The translations under genes and the position numbers were made by a program. Shown here in pieces: positions 35,049 through 47,089 of a DNA stretch of 64,000 bases (positions within the stretch are counted from its first letter, which is position 1; every line of letters begins with the position of its first letter). The notes below the pieces were generated by a model, which made no database searches, was not told the DNA's origin, and saw only the letters and a list, made by a program, of their open reading frames with translations. The stretch is taken from positions 1,798,001 to 1,862,000 of the forward strand of contig JAGTWJ010000008.1 in the NCBI GenBank assembly GCA_020064725.1. The letters run 5' to 3'. The DNA is from Drechslerella dactyloides (lineage: Eukaryota > Ascomycota > Orbiliomycetes > Orbiliales > Orbiliaceae).

Positions 35049-37397
35049 ATGCAGTTCGCTCCGTTTGCCTCGGACATCGACTTGGCCTTCTTCTCGTCTC
35101 TCGCCTACCGTAAGATCAACTTTGACAAGCTCGACACATCCGCGCGACCTGTCTTAGGCGTCTACGAGATTCAGCCGAATGATTCACCGGAAAATTCCTG
35201 TCGGATCCAGGTTGGCCCGACAGCTTTGACGGCCAAGGAGTACGTTCCCTACGGCGTTGAGTAACGAGTGTGAACTAATCGTAGACTTTAGAACGGCCGT
35301 TGGACAATATCGAGCCGAGGGATACATCCGTAATGTGAATACCATCGAAGAGTTCAAGAAGGCAAATTACAGCGACATCATTCAGAGGTCCGGTCGAACG
35401 GTACGAGTTAAATTATCTAGTCATTAGAACCTAGCTGTGGTAGCCTTACTAACTTGTACTCGGCGGTGACTAGATCTGGGAAGCGATCCTTGATGGCTCC
35501 ATCTATTCGATACCATCTCTCTTGGCGTCGTTCACGATCATATCGTTCGCAGATCTCAAAAAATATCACTTCCACTACTGGTGTGGCTTTCCCGCAATAC
35601 ACTCTGCTCCGCCCTGGACGGTTGTTGAACGCTGGAAGTTCAGCGAAGAAGAAAGCGTATCTCTATGCGATACCGTCTCGACCTGGAGGTATGGTGTCGA
35701 CAGTCGACAACGCGGCTTCTTCTTGTTCAAGAGAGTCAAGCCTGCAACTGGCGACTCTGAGACCGTCTGGACCGTTGCACCGCTTGGGGAATACGAACAG
35801 GGCGGAGGCTTCTTCAGTGACGTCAAAGATATGAAGAAAGACGCCTTTGTTGCATTTGCCGATCCCAGCAATTTTGATGAACATCCCGGCTGGCCCCTTA
35901 GAAACTTATTGGTGCTGATTCGGAAGAGATGGAAGCTGCGGGAGGTGAACATCGTCGGGTACCGGGATGTCCATGCACTACGACATTTCCCGAGGAGCGT
36001 CATCTGGACGATGAGAGATGATAGTGAACCTGATTTATCCGAGCTGTCTCTGAAGGATACACCTCTGCCTAAGATCACAGGATGGGAGAGAAACAGAGAT
36101 AAAAGGCTATCGCCGAGATTTGCAGACTTGTCACAAATGATGGACCCCACGAGGCTGGCGGATTCGGCAGTCGACCTCAACAACCGGCTCATGAAATGGA
36201 GAATCGCACCCGAATTGAATCTCGATAAGATTAAGGAAACGAAATGTCTTCTCCTCGGCTCTGGGACGCTAGGCGCCTACGTTTCGCGTATTCTGCTCGG
36301 CTGGGGAGTCCATAAAATCACATTTGTCGATAACGCCAATGTCTCCTACTCGAATCCGGTTCGACAGCCGTTGTTCACGTTCGAAGACTGCCAGAACGGC
36401 GGAAAACCCAAAGCTGCTAGGGCCGCAGAGGCACTCAGGGAGATCTACCCGAATGTGGATTCGCAAGGCTTCAAAATGCAGGTCCCCATGGCCGGCCATC
36501 CTATTAGAGACAAGACGCACGAGGAGCAAATGAAGGCAGACTACGACAAGCTGATATCGTTAATTCAAGAACACGATGCGATTTTCCTCCTCATGGACAC
36601 TCGGGAGAGCAGATGGCTCCCGACTCTCCTCGGGAAGTTTTACGGCAAGATTGTCTTGAATGCAGCCCTTGGATTCGATACGTTTGTGGTCATGAGACAC
36701 GGTGTAAGACCGGAGGTCGAGACGGACGATGACGAGAGCGAGGAGGCGCAGGCAAAGAAGTCGACATCTTCGGAGCCAGTGTCTGAGCTCGGATGTTATT
36801 TCTGCAACGACGTTGTTGCGCCCGCTGATGTAAGTTTGCTCCCTTTGCCTTTAGAGTAGCGTACACTGACAAGAAATACTGGTATAGTCTGTCAGGGATC
36901 AGACATTAGATCAGATGTGTACAGTTACGAGGCCAGGGATTGCCGCCATAGCTTCGGCGCTGCTAGTCGAGTTGTTTGTGTCTATTTTGCAGCATCCGCA
37001 ACTGTAAGTTCCTACTCCTGCAACCCTTAGCTGTGAACCATATCTAATGTATATCTCACTCTTCAGCGGCGCCGCTCCCGCTCCCGCTTCTGCGGATGCA
37101 GACCGGGGCTCTCATCCACTCGGTGTAGTTCCACACCAACTGCGTGGGTTCCTATTCAACTTCCAGAATAAGATGATACACGCGCCTGGATACGTGCATT
37201 GTAGTGCCTGTTCAAACAAGATTCTCACTGCGTTCGATGATGGCGGCTGGGACTTTGTGAAGAGGGCGATGAATGAAACTGGGTTTATTGAAGAGGTTAG
37301 TGGGCTTGCGGAAGTACAGCGCGCTGCTGCGGCGGTAGAAGGCGAGCTAGATTGGAGTGACGAGGATGCCGGCGACGGAGAAGGGGAGATGATATAG
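35049..37397 (+). CDS. atg7: Autophagy E1-like activating enzyme Atg7
   Basis: Activates the ubiquitin-like proteins Atg8 and Atg12 and passes them to Atg3 and Atg10, an essential step of autophagosome formation. Five exons, all in phase: 35049-35239, 35292-35400, 35474-36829, 36888-37003, 37067-37397, giving 700 residues, the usual length. The N-terminal domain that recruits E2 enzymes begins MQFAPFASDIDLAFF and includes FHYWCGFPAI. The adenylation domain shows the nucleotide loop KCLLLGSGTLGAYVSRILLGWGV and the FVDNANVSYSNPVRQPLFTFEDC motif. The catalytic cysteine lies in LDQMCTVTRPG, about residue 563. The C-terminal segment carries GYVHCSACSNKI, followed by an acidic tail, WSDEDAGDGEGEMI. 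Nothing essential is missing. Confidence 0.96.
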
Positions 37398-37784
37398 ATG
37401 TTGCGTGGAAGTGCGAGGATTATTACTTGTATGATGGCCGGATCGGTGGCGTTTTTGGAGGACAGCTGTGGATTTTCTTCTTCTTGAGATAGTGAAAACA
37501 TACAACTGTATGCTATTGTGAAATGAATATTTGATATATGCAACGAGTATCCAGCTTGATAGTCTTGATTCTCCAGCTGTGGTAAATTGTGAAGCAGCTC
37601 GTCGATGATTTCTGAGAGGTGTGGCGCATGGCTTTGCGTTGCGTGGTGACTGTTGCTTTCTTTCTTTTTTGGCCGACGTCTAGTCCACATCCTCATCACC
37701 TCATCCGCTTCGAATCCTCCCGCCGCCGTCTCCAATCCATCCTTGAAACCAGCTTACACAACTCTCCTCCGATTGCTCGCTACG
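37398..37784. other. Intergenic, CstF-64-like gene promoter
   Basis: A 387-bp spacer holding the 3' flank of ATG7 and the promoter and leader of the next gene, with no coding signal of its own. Confidence 0.5.
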
Positions 37785-38711
37785 ATGCCTGACGATAAAA
37801 CTCCTTCCCGGATCGCGTTCATCGGGAACATTCCCTATGGTAAGCTCCAATCGACGACACTCGATTGCGAAACCTGAAAGCTAGTAAGCTAACCACTTCA
37901 ACGCGCCATCGTGTCGCGTGCGGTGCACCTCTCGACAGGCCTCAGCGAAGAACAGATCGTCGACATATTCTCAAAAGTCGGACAGGTCCTATCGTTCCGT
38001 CTCGTCTACGACCGCGATACTGGAAAACCGAAAGGATTCGGGTTCGCCGAATACGCCGACGCCGAGATCGCTGCCTCCGCCGTCCGAAACCTCGACAACT
38101 TTGAAATCATGGGTCGCAAGCTACGCGTCGATTTCTCGCACGAAGGAGACAAAGACGCGCAAGACGGATACGAACCTCCGGCTGCTGGCTCGTCCTCCCG
38201 CGGTAACGCAGCGGGTGGTAACAACGCTGGAGCCTCATCCGGTATATCACTGCTGCCACAACTGCCCTCGGGCGTCGACGTCCCTCCGAACCTCGACGCA
38301 CCCGACGTCATCTCCAAGACCCTCGAAACGCTACCACCCGCTCAATTGCTCGACGTCATCTCACAGATGAAGCAACTTGCCCTCTCCGACCCTGGCAAAT
38401 GCCTCGAGCTTCTGCGAAAAGCACCACAACTCTGCTACGCGATCTTCCAGGCACTATTGCTCATGAACCTGGTGGATTCGTCTATTCTCAGCCAAGTCAT
38501 CGAAGGCTCGGGCGCTCCAGCCGCTGCTGCCCCGCCTCCGCAGCAGTACCAGCCGCCGGCGCCTCCGCCGCCTCCGCAGATGGATCCTCAAAAGGCACAG
38601 CTCATTCAGCAAGTCATGGCGCTCTCCCAGGAGCAAATCATGTCTCTCCCACCAGACCAACAAGCCGCGATAATGCAACTCAGACAACAGATTATGGCAG
38701 GAACTCTTTAG
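37785..38711 (+). CDS. Cleavage stimulation factor CstF-64 / Rna15-like protein
   Basis: An RNA-binding subunit of the pre-mRNA 3'-end cleavage and polyadenylation machinery, nuclear. Two exons (37785-37839, 37939-38711) encode 275 residues. The N-terminal RRM has RNP2 (IAFIGNIPYG) and RNP1 (KGFGFAEYAD), with the intron inside the first motif. A Ser/Gly/Ala linker follows, then the hinge domain (LLDVISQMKQLALSDPGKCLELLRKAPQLCYAIFQALLLMNLV), a Pro/Gln-rich low-complexity stretch, and the short C-terminal helical domain QEQIMSLPPDQQAAIMQLRQQI that binds the partner Pcf11/symplekin in relatives. The protein is shorter than animal CstF-64 but matches fungal versions. Confidence 0.92.
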
Positions 38712-39770
38712 GGAAATAGTCCTGCGCCAGTAAATATGCCTCCTACACCACCTTCAGCTGCCTCCATGGCTCCGCCGCCGCGCATCCCGGCCATTCACCC
38801 AATTAGAGGACAAAACATCAACAACGAAAATCTTGTGAATAATATCGGGCAGGTTAAGCTCGGGAATCTTCCCAATATGATGAAGAATCTCACAGATCCT
38901 TTTAATCAACCCCTTTCCACAGCTCCGATGGTTCACCGATTCAATCGACGTTTTGCTCCTCCCTCTCCGTATTCCCCATATGCGCGGCCGCAGAATAATG
39001 CCGCGGGTTTTCTTAGTGGACGCTGGCGCTCTGTTGGTTCCTAGTGTAGGCAATGTTGTCTGTTTCTGTCTTCCAGCGCTTGCTTCTCTTCTCGTTATTT
39101 TTGCTGAGATACCTTCTTTTTGTTCGTTGACCTCACTAGACCTGAACTGCATTGCACTGGGCGGCGTTCTATGGAGTTACCCTGTTTCTTCTGAACCTTT
39201 CGTCCATTTACTTTCCTTGGCGCGAGACTGAAATTCTTGTCCTTGCCATGGGTCACGATCTCATGTTTTCACAGACCTTTCTTCCCCTAAGTTTGCATTC
39301 TTCAGCTAGATATCTTCCCTTGTTGATGCAACATGTCGCTCTTGTATGCCTGTACGATCGATGTCTCGTCAGCTAGTTGGCCTGATGATTGATATCTCGG
39401 GGAGGTATCGGGGGCAGAGGAATGTGTATAGAAACTTTAAACGAAGAACAATAATTTTCCTGGATTTTTCCAATCAGCTTCCGTATATCTGCGTATACAG
39501 GTCAGCATCGTAGCGCGGCCTGATTGCCGCTGTTTTGTGGGGGGCGGCATGCACATGTGGGTCCGCCAGTAAGTGCAGGGGTCGCTTATCTGCGCGCGCC
39601 GAACCAAAAAATTCTCGAGTCGCAAACTTTTTTTTTCGCTTCCCCAAAAATCTTCGACCTCGACAAGTGACCATCCTGGCTCGACAGCCACGACGCGATT
39701 GACTTTGCGCCCCACTACCACTCTTTCAGCAGCCTACCCACAAACACTCCTTCGCTATCTACCATTCACA
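38712..39770. other. Intergenic, DBP3 promoter and leader
   Basis: About 1.06 kb. The plus-strand frame at 38736-39044 just after the CstF-64 stop has a proline-rich start but no similarity, and is probably 3' untranslated sequence. The last 200 bases before DBP3 are in frame with it but look like leader. Confidence 0.45.
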
Positions 39771-42197
39771 ATGGGGAAGAAGAGAAAGGCCGACGAGGCC
39801 GATGATGACATGCCCACATTCATCTCCCAAGCCAACGCCCCTTCAGCATCGAAAACCGAGTCCGAAGACAAGAAGAGCAAAAAGAGCAAAAAGAAGGGAA
39901 CCAGCAAAAAGTCCCTAAAGCCATGGATACCGGCTACGAACGGCGACGCCGCTACTGCAGACGGCGACGCTGAAGCTCCTCCTCGCGAGAAGCCTGACCA
40001 TGCCAGCATGAACACCTGGCAGCTCAAGCAGAAGCCCGAGGGCGAGAAGAAAGGAGACAAATATGCTCGCCAGAAGGAGTTGCGTCGACGCAAACGCGAG
40101 GAGAAGGAGAAATTCGAGCGTTACAAGGCCGAAGTAGAGGGACGCGAGTACGTCCCCGTCGACAAGAAGAAGGAGAAGAAGGAGAAGAAAGAAAAGAACA
40201 AGGAGAAGAAGAAAGACAAGGAGGAGAAGCAGAAGGCGCAGCCGGTGCTAAGTAAGAAGGAGAAGAAAAAGCTATCGCAACAGCGAAGAGAGAAGAAGAA
40301 GGCTGCGAGACGGGAGGCGAAGAAGGCGGCCGAGGCCGCAGAAGCGGTGACTAATGGCGAGGGCGGGGAGGAAGAGACGACCGAAGTCACTACCACCAGG
40401 GTGGAAGAAGTGGTCGAAGTGGTGAAGGGCGACGTGGTGGAGAAGATGGAGGTGGTCGAGGAGGCCGTTACGGCGACAGTTGTCGTCGAGGACAAGATGG
40501 ATGTGGACTCGGATGACTCGAGCTCGTCGGATGATAGCAGCAGCGACAGCGAGGAAGAGGAAGACGACGAAATACCGAAAGCAGCTGATACGCCCGCGAA
40601 GTCTAACGGCGTATCTAACGGTGCTAAGTCTAAGGGGAACGCGAAAGACTCAAACAGCGATTCGAGCAGCAGCGGCGATTCCGAAAGCGATTCGGCCTCG
40701 GACACCCCCAAGTCGAACGAAAGCACGGCGCCTACAACTGCCAACGGCACCGTCTCTCCAACTCCAGCAGATAACACAGCCGTCAGCTCCTACATGACCA
40801 CCCATTCAATCAAGATTACGGACCCGGAGGCGCCCGACGCTACCTCGTTCAACCTGATTCTCAACTTCTCAGACCTACCAGCTGTCGATGAATCCCATAT
40901 CGCGCCATTCTCCGCCTACAAGGCTCCCACACCCATCCAGGCGGCATCATGGAGTTACCTCCTCGCTGGGAAAGATCTCATCGGAGTAGCAGAAACTGGG
41001 TCTGGCAAGACGATGGCGTTCGCCTATCCTGCCGTTCAATACCTCTCCAAGCTCCCGAAGTCGGAGAGGAACCCGAAGAAGACCGGCGCGAAGGTTGTCG
41101 TCGTGTCGCCAACCAGAGAACTGGCGATGCAGATCTACGAACAGGTGGAAGTGCTCACCAAAGCAGCTGGCCTGAAGGACGCTGTGACCTGCATCTATGG
41201 TGGTGTGCCAAAGGACCCGCAAAGAGAGACGCTAAAGAAGGCGTTGGTCATCGTTGCAACCCCAGGCCGTCTCAATGATTTCTTGGAAGAAGGAGCCGCG
41301 AATATCTCGCAGGCTGGCTATGTTGTTCTTGACGAAGCCGACAGGATGCTCGACAAGGGGTTTGAGGACGCTATCAAGACAATTCTCGGAGCCACACCGG
41401 CTACCCCGAAACGACAGACCCTCATGTTCACCGCAACCTGGCCACAAAGCGTCCGCCAGCTCGCATCCACTTTTATGACCAAGCCGGTCAGAATCGGTAT
41501 CAACAGCCCCGACGACGGTGATCTACGCGCGAATACAAGGATCGCGCAAACCGTTGAAGTCCTCTCCGACTCAAGAATCAAGGAGTCGCGCCTCCTCAAC
41601 GTCATACACGCGCATCAGCGGTCTTCGCCAGCTGGCAAGAACGACAGGATCCTCGTTTTCGCCCTATACAAGAAGGAAGCCGCAAGACTCGAAGGTTTCC
41701 TTCGGGCGAAAGGCATCAAAGTTGGCGGTATCCACGGCGATTTGAACCAACATACACGAACGACGACTCTGGCGGAATTCAAAGCGGGTCGAACGCCCGT
41801 GCTTGTTGCGACGGATGTTGCAGCTAGAGGGCTGGATATCCCGAACGTAAAGCTTGTTGTCAACGTGACCTTCCCGTTGACGATTGAAGACTACGTGCAC
41901 CGAATCGGCAGGACAGGCAGGGCGGGTGAAGTGGGGAAAGCCATAACATTCTTCACGGAGCACGATAAAGCACACAGCGGGAGGTAAGTTGTCAATTCCA
42001 TGCATCGTGGACAGACATTCGCTAACAAATAAACCCACAGCTTGATAAACGTCCTAAAGGCAGCCAACCAACCCGTGCCGGAGGAGCTGATGAAGTTCGG
42101 AACAACAGTGAAGAAGAAGGAACACGCTAGCTATGGTGCATTCTACCGAGATACAACAGACGCCAAGGCTGCGACCAAGATCAAATTTGACGAATAG
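39771..42197 (+). CDS. dbp3: ATP-dependent RNA helicase Dbp3
   Basis: A DEAD-box helicase of ribosome biogenesis, nucleolar; yeast Dbp3 acts in early 27S pre-rRNA processing. Two exons (39771-41983, 42041-42197) encode 789 residues. The first ~330 residues are low-complexity: a lysine-rich coiled coil (KKEKKEKKEKNKEKKKDKEE) and an acidic Ser/Asp stretch, longer than in yeast. Core motifs in order: Q motif PTPIQAASW, Walker A AETGSGKT, PTRELAMQ, TPGR, VLDEADRM, FTATWP (the TAT variant of motif III typical of this family), GGIHGDLNQ, ATDVAARGLD and HRIGRTGRAG. The C-terminal exon ends KKKEHASYGAFYRD, as in other Dbp3 proteins. The start MGKKRKADE was preferred to an in-frame ATG 198 bp upstream. 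Confidence 0.95.
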
Positions 42198-42803
42198 CAA
42201 TTACTGGGATTAGACGCCCGGGAAGATCTATGGGCGTTTGGGGACATCGATGGACTTCTTGATCTTGCTAGCGACGAGGTAGAAACGAGAGACGACAAAG
42301 TTGACTTGGAAGGGTAAGTAGAACATGTCTAGATCTTGTACATACATACATTACGCGATGGATAAAAGGGATATCTAGCGACTAGCATAGACGGAGCTTC
42401 CACGGTTAGACAGGGCCAAAAGTTTTACCGAGTTCTTCCATACTCTAGCGTTATACAGGAGACAGTCTTGCTCTTCATTAATATTGAAATGTTTTCGAAA
42501 CGTGCGTGAAAAAGGAAGTTTGGACTTATTCCAATAGAACCTCACCCTGGCGTATCGCGCCGGATAACACCATATGTGTTATCGCAATGGTGATATGGCT
42601 CAACAGACATGCATGGTCCCGGTCGATGTATACGCGTAGCTGCAGCGCTGTGCGTGCGGTTACACAAACCCGACCTGCGTCGACAACTCACTGTTGCAAA
42701 TATCACACATGGTCTAGTCCCAGCGGCAGACTCCATTGGAAATGCGGGGCACTCTCGGACTTTTGGATCCGACCTTAAACTATAGTTTTAGAGTGCAATA
42801 TCT

Positions 42804-42819
42804 GTCTCGCAAGCCAGAC
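42804..42819 (+). repeat. Short palindrome copy (GTCTCGCAAGCCAGAC)
   Basis: Identical to the copy at 22201-22216, in intergenic DNA after DBP3. Confidence 0.7.
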
Positions 42820-44113
42820 GCATTCCGTCCAATATAATGATCGATAACTCTTATGTTTGAATGATCTGCTCGGTGCGTTCTTATAACACCGTTCCATCCT
42901 TTCACTGAGCTGAGATACAAGACGCGGGTGTAGCAAGAGCAGGCGAGCTACTCGAGCAAAGACCTCTCAACTTCTGGAAAAGTCTGCCACATTCTTTCAG
43001 ATTTTATAGCAATCGAGCATATGACTCGGCGACTGGGCAGTCGGTTCCCCTGCGCTTAACAGCTCAAATAATTCTCCTTCACTGCCGAAAAACGGATGAC
43101 CAGGCTCGGCTAGAAGGACATTATTTCGCAGGACATCGTATATGCAGTCATTCGGCATGTTTGCCAGGACCTTGGGACCGAAATCTGGTATTTATACATC
43201 GGTTCTGTCCAGTCCAGTGTAAGCCCGAGTGCGAACCTGCGTCGCCAAGCCACACGCAATCGACGCCCGGGAATTCAGTCTAAATCGGGGTTCATGACTC
43301 AGGAGGTCTTGAAATTTAAGTCAGACTCTAAAACTCGAGCGATGATGTTTAATTGTGCACGAATTTTTGTATGCAGAATCAGCTGCACGTATCTGGCGGC
43401 AGACTCCATCAGCCATTAAGTAGATAATATGGGCGTGATCAGCTGATAGCAATCCAATTCATGAAGCAGCTCAATACTTTACTAGTCTCAATTCGACGAT
43501 TCATAACTTTCAATCATGCTGAACATGCAGCATATGTACGGGGCGTGTTAATATACTTGCTTGGGGCGTTGCATTTACTTTTTGCAGCTTTTCGTTTTGA
43601 TATCACGATTATGGCAATGTGAGCACATGCCGTGAAACGCAAAGCGAAAGGCTTTCTGTAGACGACGTCCCGCTAAGCTATCTAATCATTCTCCCCGACG
43701 GATCAAACCCTCGCGAATCTCGCTGCTAGTGCCTGCATTCTGTAGTATCAGCTACTTAGAGCGAGACTCTTATTCATAAGTACCTCCTAAATTATATAAT
43801 GCTGCGCCCTTAAGGTTGCAGGGTGACCGAAAGAAGCTTATGTAGCCGGGACTGGTACTGTGTAACATATAGTTGGTTCAACGTCCATAATATAGAACAA
43901 GAGTGAAACAAATCGCCTATAGTTCGCGCTGTCATGTCTACCCGAATTTAAGCTTGTGAATTGACTCTCATCCCTAGATGCTGTGTATACGCTGGATATG
44001 ATACATCCTCGAGGTTGCGCGGTGCTCAGTCGGTTCCACGAACTGATATTGCCCACCAAAGACCTTTGGCGGCTAGTCTGAAAACACCAGCAACCAAATC
44101 CTGAGAAATATGT

Positions 44114-44122
44114 CTATAAAAA
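44114..44122 (+). promoter_or_regulatory. TATA-like box of galectin-like gene
   Basis: TATAAAAAG lies about 145 bp upstream of the start codon at 44267, a plausible spacing for a fungal gene with a leader of about 100 nt. Assigned by sequence match and position only. Confidence 0.45.
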
Positions 44123-44266
44123 GGCCCTCCGCTCTCCCATCTTATGTTGATCGATTGCACATCGCACCATCAGACACTCGTTTCACTCGAGCGCTATCGA
44201 TAGACCAAAGATCCCATAACGAAATATTATTCGAATATTCTTTATATCATTCATTTACAGGTCAAT

Positions 44267-44914
44267 ATGGTGGCTCTTACGCATATCGTGTGTGCACTCC
44301 TCCTCACTACAAAGCAGGTGCTCTCTGCTTCCAATGCGAGATATCAGACACCGGGGTCAGACGGCCTTGCTCCGTTTCTAGTTCCACATAAAGTGGGTAT
44401 CAAGCTTCCTCAGAGTCTCGAAAGCGGCATGGCTTTTCAAATCGACGCTTTTCTCCAAAGCGGTCAGGTGAGAGGTACTTTTAGCTTCGCCAATGCGAAT
44501 GTCCCGAACGATGTGGCACTACATGTCGCATTGGATGGGCCGGACACGAAGGTTCGGCTCAATACTAGGATCGGGGGCAAATGGACTCCCGATGTTTTTC
44601 TCGACTTTTATCAGAACAACGTTACTTATCCAGCCAGCCCAAGCACGCCGGATAGGCGTAAGTTCTGCCTCGAGATCAGATTCGTCCCGACCAACAAGAA
44701 AGGAGCTGGCTACTTCAAGTTCAAGTTCCATAACCAAAACACGATCATGTCGAACGGCGAGAAGCTGGAGCCGTATGTTGCGAAATTCGACAAGCCCGAT
44801 GATATCATTGCAAAAGGGATAATGTCCAATTATCTATGGCTCGAAAACTGGTATTTTAAGGGACCGACTGGAGGATTTAGCGAGCTTCAGGTTACACCAC
44901 TCAATTTTCCATAG
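44267..44914 (+). CDS. Secreted galectin-like protein
   Basis: Single exon, 215 residues. The first ~20 residues (MVALTHIVCALLLTTKQVLS) look like a signal peptide. The body resembles a galectin/concanavalin-like beta-sandwich: MAFQIDAFLQSGQVRGTFSF, then DVALHVALDG, then VRLNTRIGGKWTPDVFL. The last aligns with the galectin NTR...GKW core containing the sugar-stacking tryptophan. The strand RKFCLEIRFVPTNKKGAGYFKFKF follows. The usual H-x-NPR stretch is not intact (HVALDGPD), so classical beta-galactoside binding is doubtful. An extra C-terminal segment ends LENWYFKGPTGGFSEL. The assignment is by motif recognition only; a lectin role in the cell wall or in interactions is inference. Confidence 0.55.
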   Translation: MVALTHIVCALLLTTKQVLSASNARYQTPGSDGLAPFLVPHKVGIKLPQSLESGMAFQIDAFLQSGQVRGTFSFANANVPNDVALHVALDGPDTKVRLNTRIGGKWTPDVFLDFYQNNVTYPASPSTPDRRKFCLEIRFVPTNKKGAGYFKFKFHNQNTIMSNGEKLEPYVAKFDKPDDIIAKGIMSNYLWLENWYFKGPTGGFSELQVTPLNFP

Positions 44915-45690
44915 ATCATCCTATCAGCGCCTTGAGGCTTGCCGTCCCCTCGCTTTAGTACACAGAGGAAGAGTGAGCTGGTTTACAATAGAATGATCAA
45001 GATTGTGTCAGACGTGTCTTAGTAGTATACAGAGTGCTAAGTTGCATCTTTAGCCAAAGGGTTTGCTTTCTTTGCTATATCTACATCCATACATTCTGCG
45101 CAGATAGATCTATCATCCTTTTGGAGGAATTCATACCTGGAGACCTAAGAGAGTACAATTATATAGAAAGGCAGCTTGCTCGCGTTGGAGATTAGAGAAA
45201 ATGTTATCCCATAGATCTTACTCAAACTCCGTTATACCTTGACCTCCCGATAGGGTTTAGATTTTTTAGAATAAATGTCGAGCCAAAGTACAGCTTATAT
45301 ATAATACAATGGCCGAAGTTGATATTTTACTCCTTTACACACCTTCCGACAGTTCACTTGATCAACAACTAATAAGACAGTAGTTTGATGTAATAAAGCA
45401 AATAGAGCTATTCCACATGCATGAATTCACTACATGAAAATCCTCCCTTCAGATATAACAAACTTTAAAAGTTCTATCTGTATGAACTGAGATGAGAGAC
45501 AAAGAAACCACCCTAAAGTCCGGCCAACGCTTGAATCCCTAAGTTATTTTGAAGGCATATCTGAACACCTGGAGAGCGTACGGGTGTGTCGGCACGCTGT
45601 ACAGCTGTATTTTATAGGGTCTGGTCGGCATCTGTCGCTATCGCTACGGGGGTTGAGGCGTTAAACGCCTGCAAGGCGAACGATTCTGAA
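44915..45690. other. AT-rich intergenic
   Basis: A 776-bp AT-rich spacer between convergent genes for two secreted proteins. No coding signal and no repeat copy were found. A short GGCGTTAAACGCC palindrome lies near 45656-45668. Confidence 0.5.
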
Positions 45691-45945
45691 TCAAGCAGAC
45701 CCAGCCTTAACGCATTTGCCGTATGGGCTATCCGCAGGGGCCTTGCATACAAGGCCTGGACCGCAGCGTCGGGGTGGTGGAGCAGCTCCGCCACAGTGTC
45801 CACCCTCAGGGAGAATCTGCCAGCAGATACCCCCATCGCATACCATCGCGGTGTCGGTGCAAGGATCGGTTTCACTACAGTACCAATTGCCAGCGGCGGC
45901 CATGGTCGCCATAGTGAAGATAACGGCAATGAACGAAGCCTTCAT
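45691..45945 (-). CDS. Small secreted eight-cysteine protein
   Basis: Single exon, 84 residues. The signal peptide is MKASFIAVIFTMATMAAAG. The mature peptide of about 65 residues has eight cysteines in the order WYC, DPC, MVC, GIC, GHC, RRC, LVC, GKC, enough for four disulfides, with short spacers and a proline run before the sixth. The CGPGLVC...YGKC ending resembles the colipase/dickkopf-like pattern seen in many unnamed fungal secreted peptides. It fits the profile of a candidate effector or an apoplastic or antimicrobial peptide, but nothing shows which. The strong signal peptide and dense cysteines make chance unlikely despite the short length. Confidence 0.75.
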   Translation of the reverse strand: MKASFIAVIFTMATMAAAGNWYCSETDPCTDTAMVCDGGICWQILPEGGHCGGAAPPPRRCGPGLVCKAPADSPYGKCVKAGSA

Positions 45946-47089
45946 TTTGATTGTATAGGCAGAGGATAAAGAGAGAAAATGTTTAAGGCAGAGCTCGAAG
46001 GGAGAAATGGCGTTTATTTTATAAATTGGAGTTGAAGAATAAACGTCACGCTTCTATGGCTTGGTGGTAGCTTTGATGGTTGATGGTAGATAAGTAATTC
46101 CTATCGAAGGAGCAAGATTCGTTGAATTTATACAGCACACAAAGATGCATATTCCAGCGACGAATCTTGTTTGTTACCATATCCACAGTCGATTCTCGAG
46201 CTCTTACCTAGACTGACGTATCTTAGCGGGAACATTTTCCGTCACCTGAGAACCAAGTCTCGCGTAGAGGTAGAACAACTCGCTCAAGCCAGAGCATAGA
46301 ACCTTGTCGTGATATAGAGTTTGGTGGCACTAACTGGTGACTGGGTATGGAGTTTCCTCAACAGATAGCCCCGTCGCTTTCCGTCTTCGAGAGTAGAGAG
46401 CATGTAACATCGGGTCTTCAGAATCAAGTCGATTGTATGCACAACTCTTTGAGAAAATTTCTCAGTCCGGCTATATAGTCGCCATGCGCGTATAGTCTCG
46501 GAGAAGAACGTCTCCGACATTTACTGTCTTCTTATCAGAAAGCAAAATCTCGCTAAAGAGGAAACCCGTTTCGGTACTCATCTATGCGGACTACTTAAAG
46601 TGGTCAGCGCTGGATGCAAAATGCAACTAGGGTTTACGAAGCAGACGAGAAAGCTTGACAGCTTGGCAGGCATATATGAGACAACAAACCGGGGTATAAT
46701 CTAGTTTCCGGATCAAGGACAATAGCCTCCGCATGTTCGAGAAAATGCTGGCACTAGTCAGTGCGTCTGACTGCTCCAATGGGTAATATGGGACGACACC
46801 AACGGCAGAGTCTCCGATCATGTTCGCTAAATTTTTCTTTCTAACATGTATTTTCCCAATCATATGCATGAAAAACGGAAAAAGAAAAAAGTAAAAGTTG
46901 AGGGAGTAGGAAGAGTGTGCAAAATGTGTAAGAATAAAGAACAATACATGTATTGTACCGCATCTCTCAGTCTCGGGTTCGAGTCGACGTCGGAGGGACG
47001 AGAGTTGAACCGTGTAGATACGCACATGAACTGCAAAATTGCTATGATTGTGAGCTGTTTGTGAGCTTCAGATTGTCTATATATACGCC
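45946..47089. other. Intergenic
   Basis: About 1.1 kb containing the promoter of the eight-cysteine gene. The minus-strand frames of 78 and 132 residues at 46284-46520 and 46627-47025 resemble no family. Nothing else is seen. Confidence 0.5.

Larger units (their letters stand above)
42198..44266. other. Long intergenic stretch entering the accessory region
   Basis: About 2.07 kb with no supportable gene. A copy of the dispersed palindrome lies at 42804-42819. GC content falls and short frames are unrelated to known proteins. The end of the stretch is the promoter of the galectin-like gene, with a TATA-like box (TATAAAAAG) at about 44114-44122. Confidence 0.5.

Noticed and set aside
40121..40777. 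218-codon minus-strand frame, rich in Ser and Phe, opposite DBP3
   Set aside because: It is the antisense of the lysine/glutamate and serine/aspartate low-complexity region of DBP3.
46975..46990. GGTTCGAGTC stretch resembling a tRNA T-loop
   Set aside because: No matching anticodon arm, D arm or acceptor stem could be found upstream.
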